Part shown: positions 35,601-46,317 of the stretch, in pieces | How the letters are laid out: each line of letters opens with the position of its first letter | How positions within the stretch are numbered: position 1 is the stretch's first letter | NCBI GenBank assembly: GCA_034440635.1 | Contig: JAOTON010000955.1 | Span: 56,326-120,325 of the forward strand | Direction of reading: 5' to 3' | Origin: Lepas anatifera | Lineage: Eukaryota > Arthropoda > Thecostraca > Lepadidae | DNA length: 64,000 nt | The notes under the pieces: generated by a model | What the model was told of the DNA's origin: nothing | The model's input: only the letters and a program-made list of their open reading frames with translations | Database searches by the model: none | Translations under genes and position numbers: made by a program

Positions 35601-36440
35601 GCCCGGACGCCCTGCGAGGGGTGCCGGATGCGCGCCGCCGTGCCGCCGCGGAGGAGCACCTGTCCACCCTGCCAGACCAGGCCACCTGTGTCTGGAGTGA
35701 CGGCTCTGCGGAAGGAGGAGTGAGTGCCGGCGGAGGAGGGCCCTCATTGTGCTCCCCTCTGGGGATGAGCACTTGGTCACCGCCTCGGCCGGGAGGCTGT
35801 GCAGCAGCACGCGCGCCGAGCTCGTCGCCATCCGAGCGGCGCTGGAGAAGCTGCTGGAGATGGGGAGCGCCCCAGCTGAGTGCCCCATCGTCCTCTGCAC
35901 GGACTCCTAGGCTGCCCTGTCGACTCTTGCGAGCGGCGCCGGCGCCTAGCAGACCACGTTGGGTGCGTCGGTGTGGCACCTTCGCCTCCAAGCTGTGGCC
36001 AGGGGATAAGATACGTGCCTTCAGTGAGCAGCCTCACCCGAGCTGTCGACCGCGCCGCCTCCAGGGCCTGGCCATGCTGCTGGTCGGACAGCCTGTTCAG
36101 GCGCATCATGGGGGACCGGATGCCGACGCCGGTCCTCACCGAGAGCCGGGAAGACGCCGTCAACGTGCACCAGCTGAGGACAGGTCACTGGGGGCTCTCC
36201 AGACAGTACCTGTACCGCATCGGCCGTCTTCCCTCCCGCCAATGTCAGCAGTGCGCGGACCCGGCGTGCCTTGCGGCGCGCTGCCTCGTCTGCTGCCGCG
36301 AAGGCCCGGATACACCCGAGCACGTCCTGCTCCGGTGCCCGTGCCTGGCGGGATTGCGGCTGCCCCTCATCGGCACCATTCATCCGGACCCGTTGCAGCT
36401 CCGGGACGGCGGGACCGTGGCGGCCTTGGCCCGCAACTAG
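32636..36440 (+). pseudogene. APE-type LINE pol remnant (EN-RT-RNase H-zinc finger), left arm
   Basis: Domains run in order. The endonuclease spans about 32650-33590: a WSAEGVRNKTAEL start where the family has WN, then FNIYRPP, LIMEDVNGHHPAWD and, across a frameshift, GSDH. The RT spans about 33620-35250: KAPDPDN, IIPILKAGKNP, EEQVGFKRGRSAEENL, GLPQGSVLAPTLF and YMYADD near 34795-34812. RNase H spans about 35690-35940: SDGSAEGG, a Glu in RAELVAIRAALEKLL, and CTDS followed by a TAG. A C-terminal Cys/His domain (CQQCADPAC, then EHVLLRCPC) ends at the stop at 36438. The motif-A aspartate is replaced: FVLVAYAFSRSYDKID has Ala where DFS is expected. One-base losses near 33288 and 33363, a frame change between EN and RT and others after 35260 break the frame. 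This organisation fits the RNase H-bearing I/LOA-like groups. Confidence 0.9.
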
Positions 36441-36508
36441 CTACGTCATCGAGAGCCTCTCGGCTACGGCCGGCCGTAGGCTGGCCCGAGGGACTGCAAC
36501 AACAACAA
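36441..36508 (+). other. LINE 3' untranslated end with CAACAACAACAACAG tail
   Basis: A short GC-rich trailer after the LINE stop ends in GACTGCAACAACAACAACAG. A simple CAA tail is a plausible LINE 3' end. The next sequence belongs to a different LINE fragment. Confidence 0.5.
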
Positions 36509-37720
36509 CAGCTGATTGATATGGAGCTCCGTGCCGCAGCCAGAGTGGTCACAGGTCGCCCACAGTCGAACCCTGTGGCTCTCCTCATGGCGGAAGCGGG
36601 CCTACCTACGGCCCACTCTCGCCGTGGCGTCCTGGTCGCCCGCATGATTTGTTGGGCGAAATTGTTTCCCGCAGAAGACCCGCTCCGAGTCACGGTGGAG
36701 ACGACAGCCCCGACACCCCCGTTCCTCGGAGTGGCGTTGGTGAGGCCTAGAGGTTCTGAACATGGCCGGCCTGACTGATACGGCGGTGGAGGAGCGGTTG
36801 GGCTCTGCCCCGCCGTGGCTGACTCGGGAGTCCGTTCGCTTCGATCTGGATGAAGGACCGGGTGGCCACCGCTCAACTCCCGACTCAGTCTGACGCACAA
36901 TCGCTGAACAACACTTGACTAACCTACCGACCCGGGCCACCTGGATCTATTCAGGTGGATCCGCCACCGCAGGCACGACGCTTCGAGGCGGAGGCATCCA
37001 CATCATCCTGCCGTCCGGGTAGATCCGAGAGGTGCGTGCACCAGCTGGTGCACTGTGCTCCAGCACTTGAGAGGAGCTTGTGCCCTGCGAGTTGCACTAG
37101 TTGACTTCAGACGTCTAGAGGAAGAACCAGCCACGGCCCCGGTCATCATTTGCACAGACTCCCATGCCGCCCTCTCTCTGCTCGCTTGGGGCGCCGCGGC
37201 ACAGACGGCACCTCTGGGAGCGGCCATATAGGAGATGCTCACTGCCATCGCGAATCACCCACCGGAAGTCTGCCTGCAGTGGGTCCCGGCTCACTGCGGC
37301 CTGCCGGGAAATGAGAGGGTGGACACAGTGGCGACAGAGGCCTCTGGCCTGCCCCAAAACACCGTCCAAGTGCACGCCCGTACTGTTGGACACACTGCCA
37401 GAAAGGCTTGGGTCCTACCACAAGATGACGACGGAGTCGACCCCAACACCTGTGAGAACAGTTTCTAGGTCGGCGAAACAACATTGGTCTAATTACTAGC
37501 ACCACAGTAACATGCGGGACCACGCGCTGTCATCCATCGGTCGGTACAACCGTGACACCGCGGTCACGGTGTGCCAGCTCCAAACCGGGCGCTGGACAGG
37601 CTTGGAGCAGCGCCTTGACCGGATGGGACACCGACCGACACCTACCTGCGCCCACTGCTGCAACGAGGCCTACTTCGTGGCCATCTGCCTGATGTGTAGC
37701 ACTCAGTGAAGAAGTGGGCA
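36509..37720 (+). pseudogene. second LINE fragment (RT end, RNase H, Cys/His tail), left arm only
   Basis: It begins QLIDMELRAAARVVTGRP and continues LLMAEAGLPTAHSRRGVLVA, the region after the RT palm. RNase H follows in several frames: WIYSGGSAT (Gly where the catalytic Asp is expected), then VIICTDSHAALSLLAWG, an in-frame stop at 37231, and LQWVPAHCGLPGNERVDTVA. A further frame gives CQLQTGRWTGLEQRLDRMG and a CAHC pair. Multiple stops and frameshifts make it a pseudogene of a relative of the neighbouring LINE. It has no counterpart in the right arm. Confidence 0.8.
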
Positions 37721-38570
37721 CTCAGACGCACGTGCCGCTGCGCTACCCGTGCCTGCGCGGGATATGTCTTCTGGGAAAACATCTACGGGTGCCAAACTCA
37801 GCATGATATGAAGATGCTAAAATGATAAGGTATTCCACTGAGAAGAGCCATCTTATTGTCGGATCAGATACAGCATCTATGAGGCGTCAACAAATTTCGC
37901 TGGGTGTTTTCCCAAAACAATCATTTCAAATGCAACCAGTTGTTTTCCGGGCTCGTTTTGTCTTCCGCGCGTTTCTTTTTTGTTCTCTTCTGTTTGCAGC
38001 TTTTTGTTTTTTGTTCTGTTCGTTGGTCTGATTCGATTAGTGTCTTATTCTTGATCTCGCCGAACACTTCTTCGTCCTGCTTACTTGCTGAAATATGTCT
38101 TCTCCTTGTTTTCGTTTTGTTTTGTTTTGTATTTGTATATGCTTCGGTTTGTTCCTCCTTATTTTCGCTTAGTAATGGTTTCGTTAGACTAAACAACTCA
38201 ACATATGTGGGTCCGCTACTTATCTACTGTACTTATCTATTAATAATTTAACTACGTTGATTTGTATTTGTTCCTGTCTGTATTGTTTGCGCTCAACTTT
38301 CACTGCTTGCAAGTGTGTTTTGGCATTATGTTTTCTCCTCAGTTCGTTTGTTCTGTTTCGTTTGTTTTTGTATCGGCTTTTCTCGTTTTCGTAATCTAAC
38401 TACGTGCTCGCCTGCTTCCTTTGTTCGATGCTGTATACCTATGTCTTCCTTTTGTTGCTCCTTATTGCTTTGCTCTGCTCATGTCATCTTTTGCTGTTCT
38501 GTTCCCTTACTTCTGTTCCCTATCATTATGTAAAATGAAATAAAAAAGATGATGAAAATAAAAAAATGCT
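37721..38570. other. T-rich segment, possible LINE 3' region, left arm only
   Basis: Runs of TTTTGTTTTG and TTCGTTTGTT dominate, and the segment ends near 38567 in an A-rich stretch (AAATAAAAAAGATGATGAAA). It may be the 3' untranslated tail of the second LINE fragment. The open frame at 37904-38251 is a T-rich artefact. Confidence 0.4.
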
Positions 38571-39872
38571 TTAGCTCACAAATGAGCATGTGAAGTCCTC
38601 GGTATAATTCAGTTGACTCCAGCACACTTCTGCCCCGTGTTGTGCACTGCATCAAGAGACGTTTGGTGATGCCACTTTACTACACATGATAATTTTGCGT
38701 ATTCCACCCGAATGACAATACACGGAATTGTTATTGCAGTGTGTCTTACGTCTATGGTTTGCAGCTCAAACGCGGAAATATGTGAGTAACATGCAATGAA
38801 CAGCACGAAACTATTTTACGAACATTTTTGACATTGAGAGCTAGCAAAGAACGTGCGAATCGTGCTGATGCAAATATAAAGACTAGGTCAGCCGCCTCTT
38901 GACACGGTAGAAGGCAGTGGCCTCCCCATTCCGCAAGACAAAGCTGAATACATCCATCCTTAGATTATTTACGTATTATGCGTATTTCGATAGCTTTCCA
39001 CCGTTTGATACGTGCTCTGAGTTCTGGTTCTGTACAGAAACTGTCTTCGTCTTCGCCAAAAGTCAATTTTCCCTCGCTAGACACTGGACAAAATGAACTT
39101 CACCCAAGGCACCAGTCATTCACTGCTGGGACCGATGGGCAGGCCAGTGGTCCATCTGGGTATTACAGCAGAGTGGGATAAACGACCACCCTCCCCATGG
39201 TGAAGACAGCGTGATTAAAGCCGTTTAACTTTTAGAATGAAAATCGGAACAGTTTAACAACGGACCGTGGCGGTGGAGGCTCCCCCAAGAGTGAAATTTT
39301 TCCAAGCGTCCTTTTTCCCGCCTTTTAGTTTATGGCACATTGTTTTTTTGTAATATGGTTTATTCGTTTGACCGTGCAACGGACTGAGTACAGGGCAGCT
39401 TTATCTCACCCATAAGAAGAACAATTGATCCACTGGTAGTCTCGGTGTCCTGTGGCGATGACCTTGTTGGGAAACAGTGGGGATATAAAGAGCCGCGATG
39501 TAACACTTCGTTTCGCATAAATGGCAAAATGATGTGATAACATGTAAGAACAAGTTGGGCTTTACGCCCACCTTCACCATGTCCTCGCTACACACCGACC
39601 GTTTTCACCTGAACCGAAATTCAGCGGTTGAAACACCCTTGAAACCGGAGAAACAAAAATGGGGCTGAGGTACCGGCATGTATATCAGGTACTTACATGT
39701 ATATAGGTACTTACATGTATATCACCACTTCTCATAACACCACTCTACAAATAATGAGCTTTACTCCGGTGAAATCACGGTAGGTTCATGCCCCTATTTC
39801 CAGAGGGAAAACCAGGAGAGGTACGAGCTTAGCGACTCTGGCGGCGGCGATGTCCTCGGCGGCGCGGGACAT
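38571..39872. other. no gene recognised, left arm only
   Basis: Nothing recognisable was found apart from a short triple repeat of GGTACTTACATGTATAT near 39690-39725. Absent from the right arm. Confidence 0.4.
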
Positions 39873-40640
39873 GACCTCGCAAAGTGGTCTGTGGCGGCGT
39901 GGCCCTGTCACATCCCCTTCAACGGACCAAGCTGGCGCACTGCTGTGGAAGACGGGTTGGCTCCGGTTAAAGATGGGTTGGCGGATATTCTTTACTTTAC
40001 TGACGTCCTGAGAAGTCCTTGCACTACTTAGCGCAAATCTCACAGGGGGACGACCCGTACGGCTCCGGGACGATGTGCTGTGTGCGGGATCGATGGTAGT
40101 GGTGGTAGCTTGGTGGACTCTTCGGGGGCCGATTGTGGAGGTCACCAATAGCGGTGACCCACGATTCCCTCTTCAGCGGGCCGGGACTGCTCCGAGAACT
40201 GGCATGGGCTAAACTACGGTAGCGTAGAATCTGTTTACATTCTGATGCATCAAATCCCATTAACTTGGGACCCACCGGGAGCGTCAACTGTGGGACCAAT
40301 CGATTTGGCGCGCAATTTTCTTACACAATCGCAATTTTCTGACAGCCTAGCCAGAGGGAACAAGTAGGCTCGAAGGGTAGAAGGAGAGTACTGAGTTACG
40401 AAAACAAACGGCTCAGGTAATGTAGAGTCAAGGTCGGGTCAAGGGGAATCACAATGCACGTTTGGCGCCTCCGTGACCCCCAGGAAGAGGAGAGCTATTC
40501 TAATCCCCTTCCGAGAGCCAGTAAGCCCGAATGCTAAACGGATAGTACCGGGTTACTAAGACCGACAGATGAGCTCATGTAGAGTCAAGGTCGGATCAAG
40601 GGGACACATTGCACGTTTCGGCGCCTCCGTGACCCCCAGA
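39873..40640. repeat. inner arm segment next to the tandem array, left side
   Basis: This single-copy-like sequence pairs with 47404-47749 and, on the other side of the right-arm insertion, with about 44480-44773. It contains a ~145-bp tandem duplication absent from the right arm (two blocks with TGTAGAGTCAAGGTCGG and GCGCCTCCGTGACCCCCAG). Landmark: GCAATTTTCTGACAGCCTAG near 40328. Confidence 0.75.
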
Positions 40641-43195
40641 AAGAGAACAGACGTCCATGAAGTCAGCAACAGATTGGCATTCGGATTCATTGACGGATTC
40701 GCCCGGAAAGGCGTCTCCTGCGATTTCGTTCAAATTCACACCATAGGCTCCCCGGGCTCTCAGCAATTCACTCCTAAAGTGATTTAGATCACCTTCACCC
40801 GTTCAACCGCTAGAGGTGAAAAAGTGAAATTCAATCGAAACGGCGTCTCATGCTATTTCAATTAAATTCACACCACAGGCTCCCCTTGCCCTCCAGAACT
40901 CATCCCTAAAGTGATTATGCGTAACATTCACCTGTTCACCCGCTTGAGGTGAAAAGTGAAGTTCACCTGAAACGGCGTCTCCTCCGATTTCGGTCAAATT
41001 CACACCATAGCGTCGTCGGGCCCTCAGCAATTCACCCCTAAAGTGATTGTACGCCACATTCACTCGTTCACCCGCTAGAGGTGACAAACTGAAATTCACC
41101 CGAAACAGAGTCACTTATTTTGCTCAAATTCCTACCATAGGCTCTCTGGTCCCTCAGCAACTCATCGCTAAAGTGATTTTCAGTCACATTCATCCGTTCA
41201 CCCTCTAGAGGTGAAAAAGTGAAATTCAACCGAAGCGGCGTCTTCAGGGTCGGATTCAGCGACGGATTCACCCGAAATGGCGTCGCCTGCAATTTAGCAC
41301 AAATTCACACCATGTGCTCCTCAGGCCCTCAGAAATTCACCCCTAGAGTGATTTTACGTCACATTCACCTGTTCACACGCTAGAGGTGAAATAGTGAAAT
41401 TCACCCGAAACGGCATCTTCAGCGACGTGTTCGCCCAAAACGGCGTCTCCTGCGATTTAGGTTAACTTCACACCACATGCTCCTCGGGCCCTCAGCAATT
41501 CACACCTGAATTGATTTTACGTCAGATTTACCCGTTCATCCGCTAGATGTGAAAAATGAAATGCCGGAACGGCGTCTTCAGCGGTCGGATTCAGCGACAG
41601 ATTCGCCCAAAATGGCGTCTCGCTGTGATTTAGCTAAAATTCAAACCATAGGCTCGTCGAGCCATTAGCAACTCACTTCTAAAGTGATTATACGTCACAT
41701 TTACCCGTTCACCCACTAGAGGTGAAAAGTGAAATTCACTCGAAACAGCGTCTCCTGCAATTTAGCTCAAATTCACACAATATGCTCCATGGGCCCTCAG
41801 CAATTCACACCTGAATTGATTTTACGTCACATTGACCCGTTAACCCGCTAGAAGTGAAAAAGTGATATTCAACAGAAATGGTGTCTCCTCCGATTCTGCT
41901 CAAATTCACACCATATGCTCCTCGGGCCCTCAGCAATTCACCCCTAAAGTGATTATAGGTCACATTCACCCATTCACCCGCTGGAGGTGAAAAAGCGAAA
42001 TCCACCCGAAAAACGGAGTCTCCTTCGATTTTGCTCGAATTTACACCATAGGCTCGTCGCGCCCCCAGCAACTCACCCCTAAATTTATTTTCCGTCACAT
42101 TTACTCGTTCACCCGCCAGAGGTGAAAAAGTCAAATTCACATGAAACGGCGTCTCCTCTGATTTCGCTCAAATTCACACCAAAGGCTTTTCGGGCCCACA
42201 GCAACTCACCCCTAAAGTAATGATACGTCACAATTACCCGTTCATCTGCTAGAGGTGAAAATGTGAAATTCACCCGATTTGGCGCCTCCTGCGATTTAGC
42301 TTAAATTCACAACATATGCTCCTCGGGCCCTCAGTAACTCACACCTAAAATGATTTTATGTCACATTTACCCGTCATCCGCTAGAGGTGAAAAAGTAGGA
42401 TTCACCCGAAACGTCGTCTTCAGCGGACGGATTCAGCGACGGATTCGCCCAAAATGGCGTCTCGCTGCGATTCAGCTAAAATTCACACCATATGCTCCTG
42501 GGGCCTTAAGCAATTTACCCCCAAACTTATCATACGTCACATTCACCCGTTCACCCGCTAGAGGTGAAAAATTGAAATTCACCCGAAACAGCATCTTCAG
42601 CGACGGATTCGCCCAAAATGGCGTCTCCAGCAATCTAGCTTAAATTCACACGATACGCTTCTCGGGACCTCAGTAGTTCACACCTAAAGTGATTTTACGT
42701 CACATTTACCCGTTCATCCACTAGAGGTGAAAAATTGAAATTCACCCGGAACGGTGTCTCCTCCGAGTTTCGCTCAAATTCACACCATAGGCTTGCCGGG
42801 CCCTCAGCAACTCACCCCTAAAGTGATGATACGTCACATTTACCCGTTCGTCCGCCAGATGTGAAAATGTAAAATTCACCCAAATTGGCGTCTCCTGCGA
42901 TTTAGCTAAAATTCACACAATATGCTCCATGGGCCCTAAGCTATTCACACCTGAATTGATTTTACGTCACATTTACCCGTTCACCAACTAGAGGTGAAAA
43001 GTGAAATTCACCCAAAATGGCGTGAGCTCCGATTTCGCTCAAATTCACACCATGGACTCATCGGGCCCTCAGTAACTCACCCCTAAAGTGATTATACGTC
43101 ACATTCACCCGTTCACCCGCTAGAAGTGAAAAAGTGAAATTCACCCAAAACGGCGTCTTCAGTGACAGGTTCAGCGACAGAGTCGCCCAAAATGG
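40640..43195. repeat. ~131-bp tandem repeat array, left of the axis
   Basis: About 18 divergent units are each recognisable by TTCACCCGTTCACCCGCTAG, GAGGTGAAAAAGTGAAATTC and CTCAAATTCACACCAT. Spacing between GAGGTGAAA marks is mostly 131-135 bases, and 160-175 where an extra ATTCAGCGACGGATTCGCCC block is present. TTCACC and GGTGAA are complementary, so each unit can fold. No coding content is credible. Confidence 0.95.
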
Positions 43196-44480
43196 CGAAT
43201 TTTTCACCTCTAGTGGATGAAAAATGAAAAATCCCAACTTCACTTTTCACCTCTAGTGGGTGAACGGGTAATTGTGACGTATATTCACCTTAGATATGAG
43301 TTGCTAAGGGACCGAAGAGCCTATGGTAGGAATTTGAGCAAAATCGGAGCCGCCGTTTCGGGTGAATTTCACTTTTTCACCTCCAGTGGGTGAACGGGTG
43401 AATGTGACGTATAATTTTTCTAGGGGTAAGTTGGTTAGGGCATGGGGAGCCTATGGTGTGAATTTGAGCAAGATCGCAGGAGTCGCCGTTTCGGGTGAAT
43501 TTCAGTTTTTCACCTCTAGCAGGTGAACGGGTGAATGTGACGTACAATCACTTTGGGGGCGAGTTGCTGGGGGCCCGAAGAGCCTAAAGTGTGAATTTGA
43601 TCGAAATAGTAGGGGACTCCGTTTTGGTTAAATTTGACTTTTTCACCTCTAGTGGGTGAACGGGTGAATGTGAGGTAAAATAACTTTCGGGCTGAAATGC
43701 TGAGAGCCCGAGGAGCCTATGTTGTAAATTTGAGCGATATCGGAGGAGACACCGTTTCGCTTGAATTTCACTTTTTCACCTCGGTTGGGTGAACGGGTGA
43801 ATGTGACGGAATATCACTTGAGGGGTGAGTTGCTGCGGGCCTGACAAGACTATGGTGTGAATTTGAGCGAAATAGCAGGAGAGTCCGGTCCGGGTGAGTT
43901 TCACTTTTTCATCTCTAGCGGGTGAACGGGTGAATGTGACGTATAAATACTCTGGGGGTGAATTGCTGAGGGCATGGGGAACCTATGGTGTGAATTTGAG
44001 CGAGATCGCAGGAGACGCCGTTTCGGGTGAATTCCAGTTTTTCACCTCTAGCGGGTGAACGGGTGAATGTGACGTACAATCACTGAAGGGATGAGTTGCT
44101 GAGGGCCCGAAGAGCCTATGGTGTGAATTTGAGCAAAATCGGAGACGCTGTTCGGGGTTAATTTTATTTTTTCACCTCTAGCGGGTGAACAGATGAATGT
44201 GACGTATAAACATTTTAGGGGTGAGTTGCTGAGGGCCCGACGACGCTATGGTGTGAATTTGACCGAAATCGGAGGAGACGCCGTTTCAGGTAAATTTCAC
44301 GTTTTCACCTCTAGCGGGTGAACGGGTGAATGTGACCTAAAATCACTTTAGGAGTGAATTGCTGAGAGCCCGAGGAGCCTATGGTGTGAATTTGAACGAA
44401 ACCGCAGGAGAAGCCTCCCCGGGCGAATCCGTCCCTGAATCCGAATGCCAATCTGTCGCTGACTTCATGGACGTCTGTTC
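43196..44480. repeat. same tandem repeat in inverted orientation, right of the axis
   Basis: About 9-10 units of the same family are reverse-complemented (TTTTTCACCTCTAGCGGGTG, GGTGTGAATTTGAGC), with GTGGGTGAACGGG-type marks about 132 bases apart (43240, 43378, 43509, 43645 and so on). The array is half as long as its partner. The orientation switch is abrupt near 43196, with no spacer apart from a scrambled 40-base stretch. Confidence 0.95.
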
Positions 44481-45388
44481 TCTTCCTGGGGGTCACGGAG
44501 GCGCCAAAACGTGCATTGCGATTCCCCTTGACTCGACCTTGACTCTACATGACCTGAGCCGTCTGTTTTCGTAACTCAGTACTATCCTTCTAGCCTTCGA
44601 GCCTACTTGCTCCCTCTGGCTAGGCTGTCAGAAAATTGCGATTGTGTAAGAAAATTACGCAATCGAATACCAAATCGATTGGTCCCACAGTTGACGTTCC
44701 CGGTGGGTTCTAAGTTAATGGGATTTGATGCATCACAATGTAAACAGATTTTACGCCACCGTAGTTAAGCCCTCCTAATAACACAGCAATATTGTCACAA
44801 TGTTGTGAAAATGTTACGTATATATTGTGACAACATTGTCCAACAATGTTGCCGGAATATTTTTTGTGGACACGGGACAATGCTGTGACTATATGTCAGG
44901 ACAACATTACGGGAAGTCAAATGCTGGTATAATTCCTGTATTTAATATAAAATCCCCACAAAAACATGTTTTTATGGTATTATTGTTACGCAAGAGTTTC
45001 CAAATACTCCTGTCTCCTTTGCCAGACAAATGATTCCTTGCCATAATGCCTTGTTGTGATAGCAATGTTGCAAAATATTGCAACAATGTTATTTGGGGCA
45101 TTATTGCTTGGTAAATATTGCTACAACATTGTTGCAATATTATGGCAATATGGTTAACATATTGTTTTGTTTTTGTGACAATGTTGTTAAAAAAATTGCC
45201 TCGTTTTTGCTACAATGTTGTGGATATCTTGCGGATATGTTGTGTAGATGTTGATATGACAACATACCTACCTCCAACATTAGTTTTTAATATAGCTGTA
45301 ATATTGCTTCCTAATATCGTGGGAATGTCCACTTTACTGATCGTAGTCACATTTGTTCGAGTCCGTCAGGAAGAAGGCTGGAGTTTCC

Positions 45389-45545
45389 GTTGAGCAGTTT
45401 ATTACAGTCGGACGATATGAATACATTGCGGCCGGCCAGTACTGCTGGCAGACGACCCGACCCGTAAGGCATTGAGTAATTTATTGCAGTCGGACGATGT
45501 GAACACACGGGGCCAGCCAGTGCCGCGAGCAAACAGCCCGACCCA
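45389..45545 (-). repeat. two ~81-bp direct repeats beside the LTR element
   Basis: The unit contains ATCGTCCGACTG followed by AATAAA on the minus strand. Two copies lie here, one after the other, and a third lies at about 46324-46404 on the other side of the LTR element. They may be remnants of an adjoining LTR. Confidence 0.55.
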
Positions 45546-46317
45546 TGTTATAATCCCGTTTTGCTCTGCGGCTTTGTCTCGCGCGCACATAAATACTCAG
45601 TGCAGTAGCAGGCTGTATTAGGCCCGACTCCCGAGCACCGACTGCTGTGGCCACAAGCATGCAAACACACACCGGCCACGGTCACCGCCGCCGGCCAAGC
45701 CCGGCAGGGGCAGCGCAAGCACGCCGGCCGGCGGGGGATCACAACATCTCCCCCCCGACGATTGCTGCATATAATTAACATGAACCTCTTGATGGGACCA
45801 AACGCAGCAGCAACTCGTCTTCACACACATATGCGAATAGTTTGAAACACACTAATCATACGAGCGGTCGTTCCAGCGGACCTGGAGGCGCTGGGGCAGC
45901 CGACGGGCGCGTAGGCTGGATCTGTCTGGCTGGCCTGGGCCGAAGCTGTGCCTGTTGTAGCGACACCACACGCTCCATCATTGGTGGGAGTCGCTCCTCC
46001 CGCTCCGCCGATAGCTGCACCTGTTGCAGCAAAAGCTGAGAGAGTTTCTCCACATCAACCATATTAGCACTGAAGCGCAGAACAAGAGGAGCGAAAACTA
46101 AACACTAACATAATTCACGACCGTGCCATGTTATAATCCCGTCATGCTTTGCAGCTTCGTCTCGCGCACACTTAAATGCTCTGTGCAGTAGCACGCTGTA
46201 TTAGGCTCGACTCCCGAGCACCGACTGCCGTGACCACATGCATGCACACCGGTCACCGTCGCCGGTCAAGCCCGGCAGGGGCAGCGTAAGCACAACGGCC
46301 GGCGGGGGATCACAACA
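45546..46317 (-). mobile_element. miniature LTR retrotransposon (TRIM-like), right arm only
   Basis: Two direct repeats, 46129-46317 (189 bp, the 5' LTR on the minus strand) and 45546-45746 (201 bp, the 3' LTR), both start TGTTGTGATCCC and end TTATAACA, giving the TG...CA ends of LTRs. Directly after the 5' LTR comes TGGCACGGTCG, where a tRNA primer site would start with TGG. Directly before the 3' LTR is GGGGGGGAGA, a good polypurine tract. The internal region is only ~382 bp, with one short gag-like ORF. No target duplication is visible. Confidence 0.75.
45856..46062 (-). CDS. short gag-like ORF of the miniature LTR element
   Basis: 68 codons starting MVDVEKLSQLLLQQVQ, then a Glu/Arg-rich amphipathic stretch and a Pro-rich tail. 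It starts about 67 bases inside the 5' LTR, where Gag normally begins. No capsid, zinc knuckle, protease or RT follows, so it would be only the N-terminal end of a Gag-like protein. Family identity is inferred from position and composition only. Confidence 0.5.
   Translation of the reverse strand: MVDVEKLSQLLLQQVQLSAEREERLPPMMERVVSLQQAQLRPRPARQIQPTRPSAAPAPPGPLERPLV

Larger units (their letters stand above)
21592..43195. repeat. left arm of a 41.7-kb imperfect palindrome
   Basis: From CAACACGACC at 21592 inward, this sequence is the reverse complement of 63329 going left. Paired landmarks show it: 22253 with 62667, 28792 with 55348, 32128 with 52006, 33623 with 50509 and 40211 with about 44770. 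The base outside each end no longer pairs. Within the LINE, the two RT reading frames differ by only a few residues over about 570. Left-only sequence: 36312-39872. Confidence 0.95.

Noticed and set aside
37904..38251. Hydrophobic 115-codon ORF
   Set aside because: Lies in a T-rich segment; Phe/Leu/Cys content follows from TTT and TTG runs.
40640..44480. CRISPR-like array
   Set aside because: Units are ~131 bp, divergent throughout, with no repeat-spacer structure. The genome is eukaryotic.
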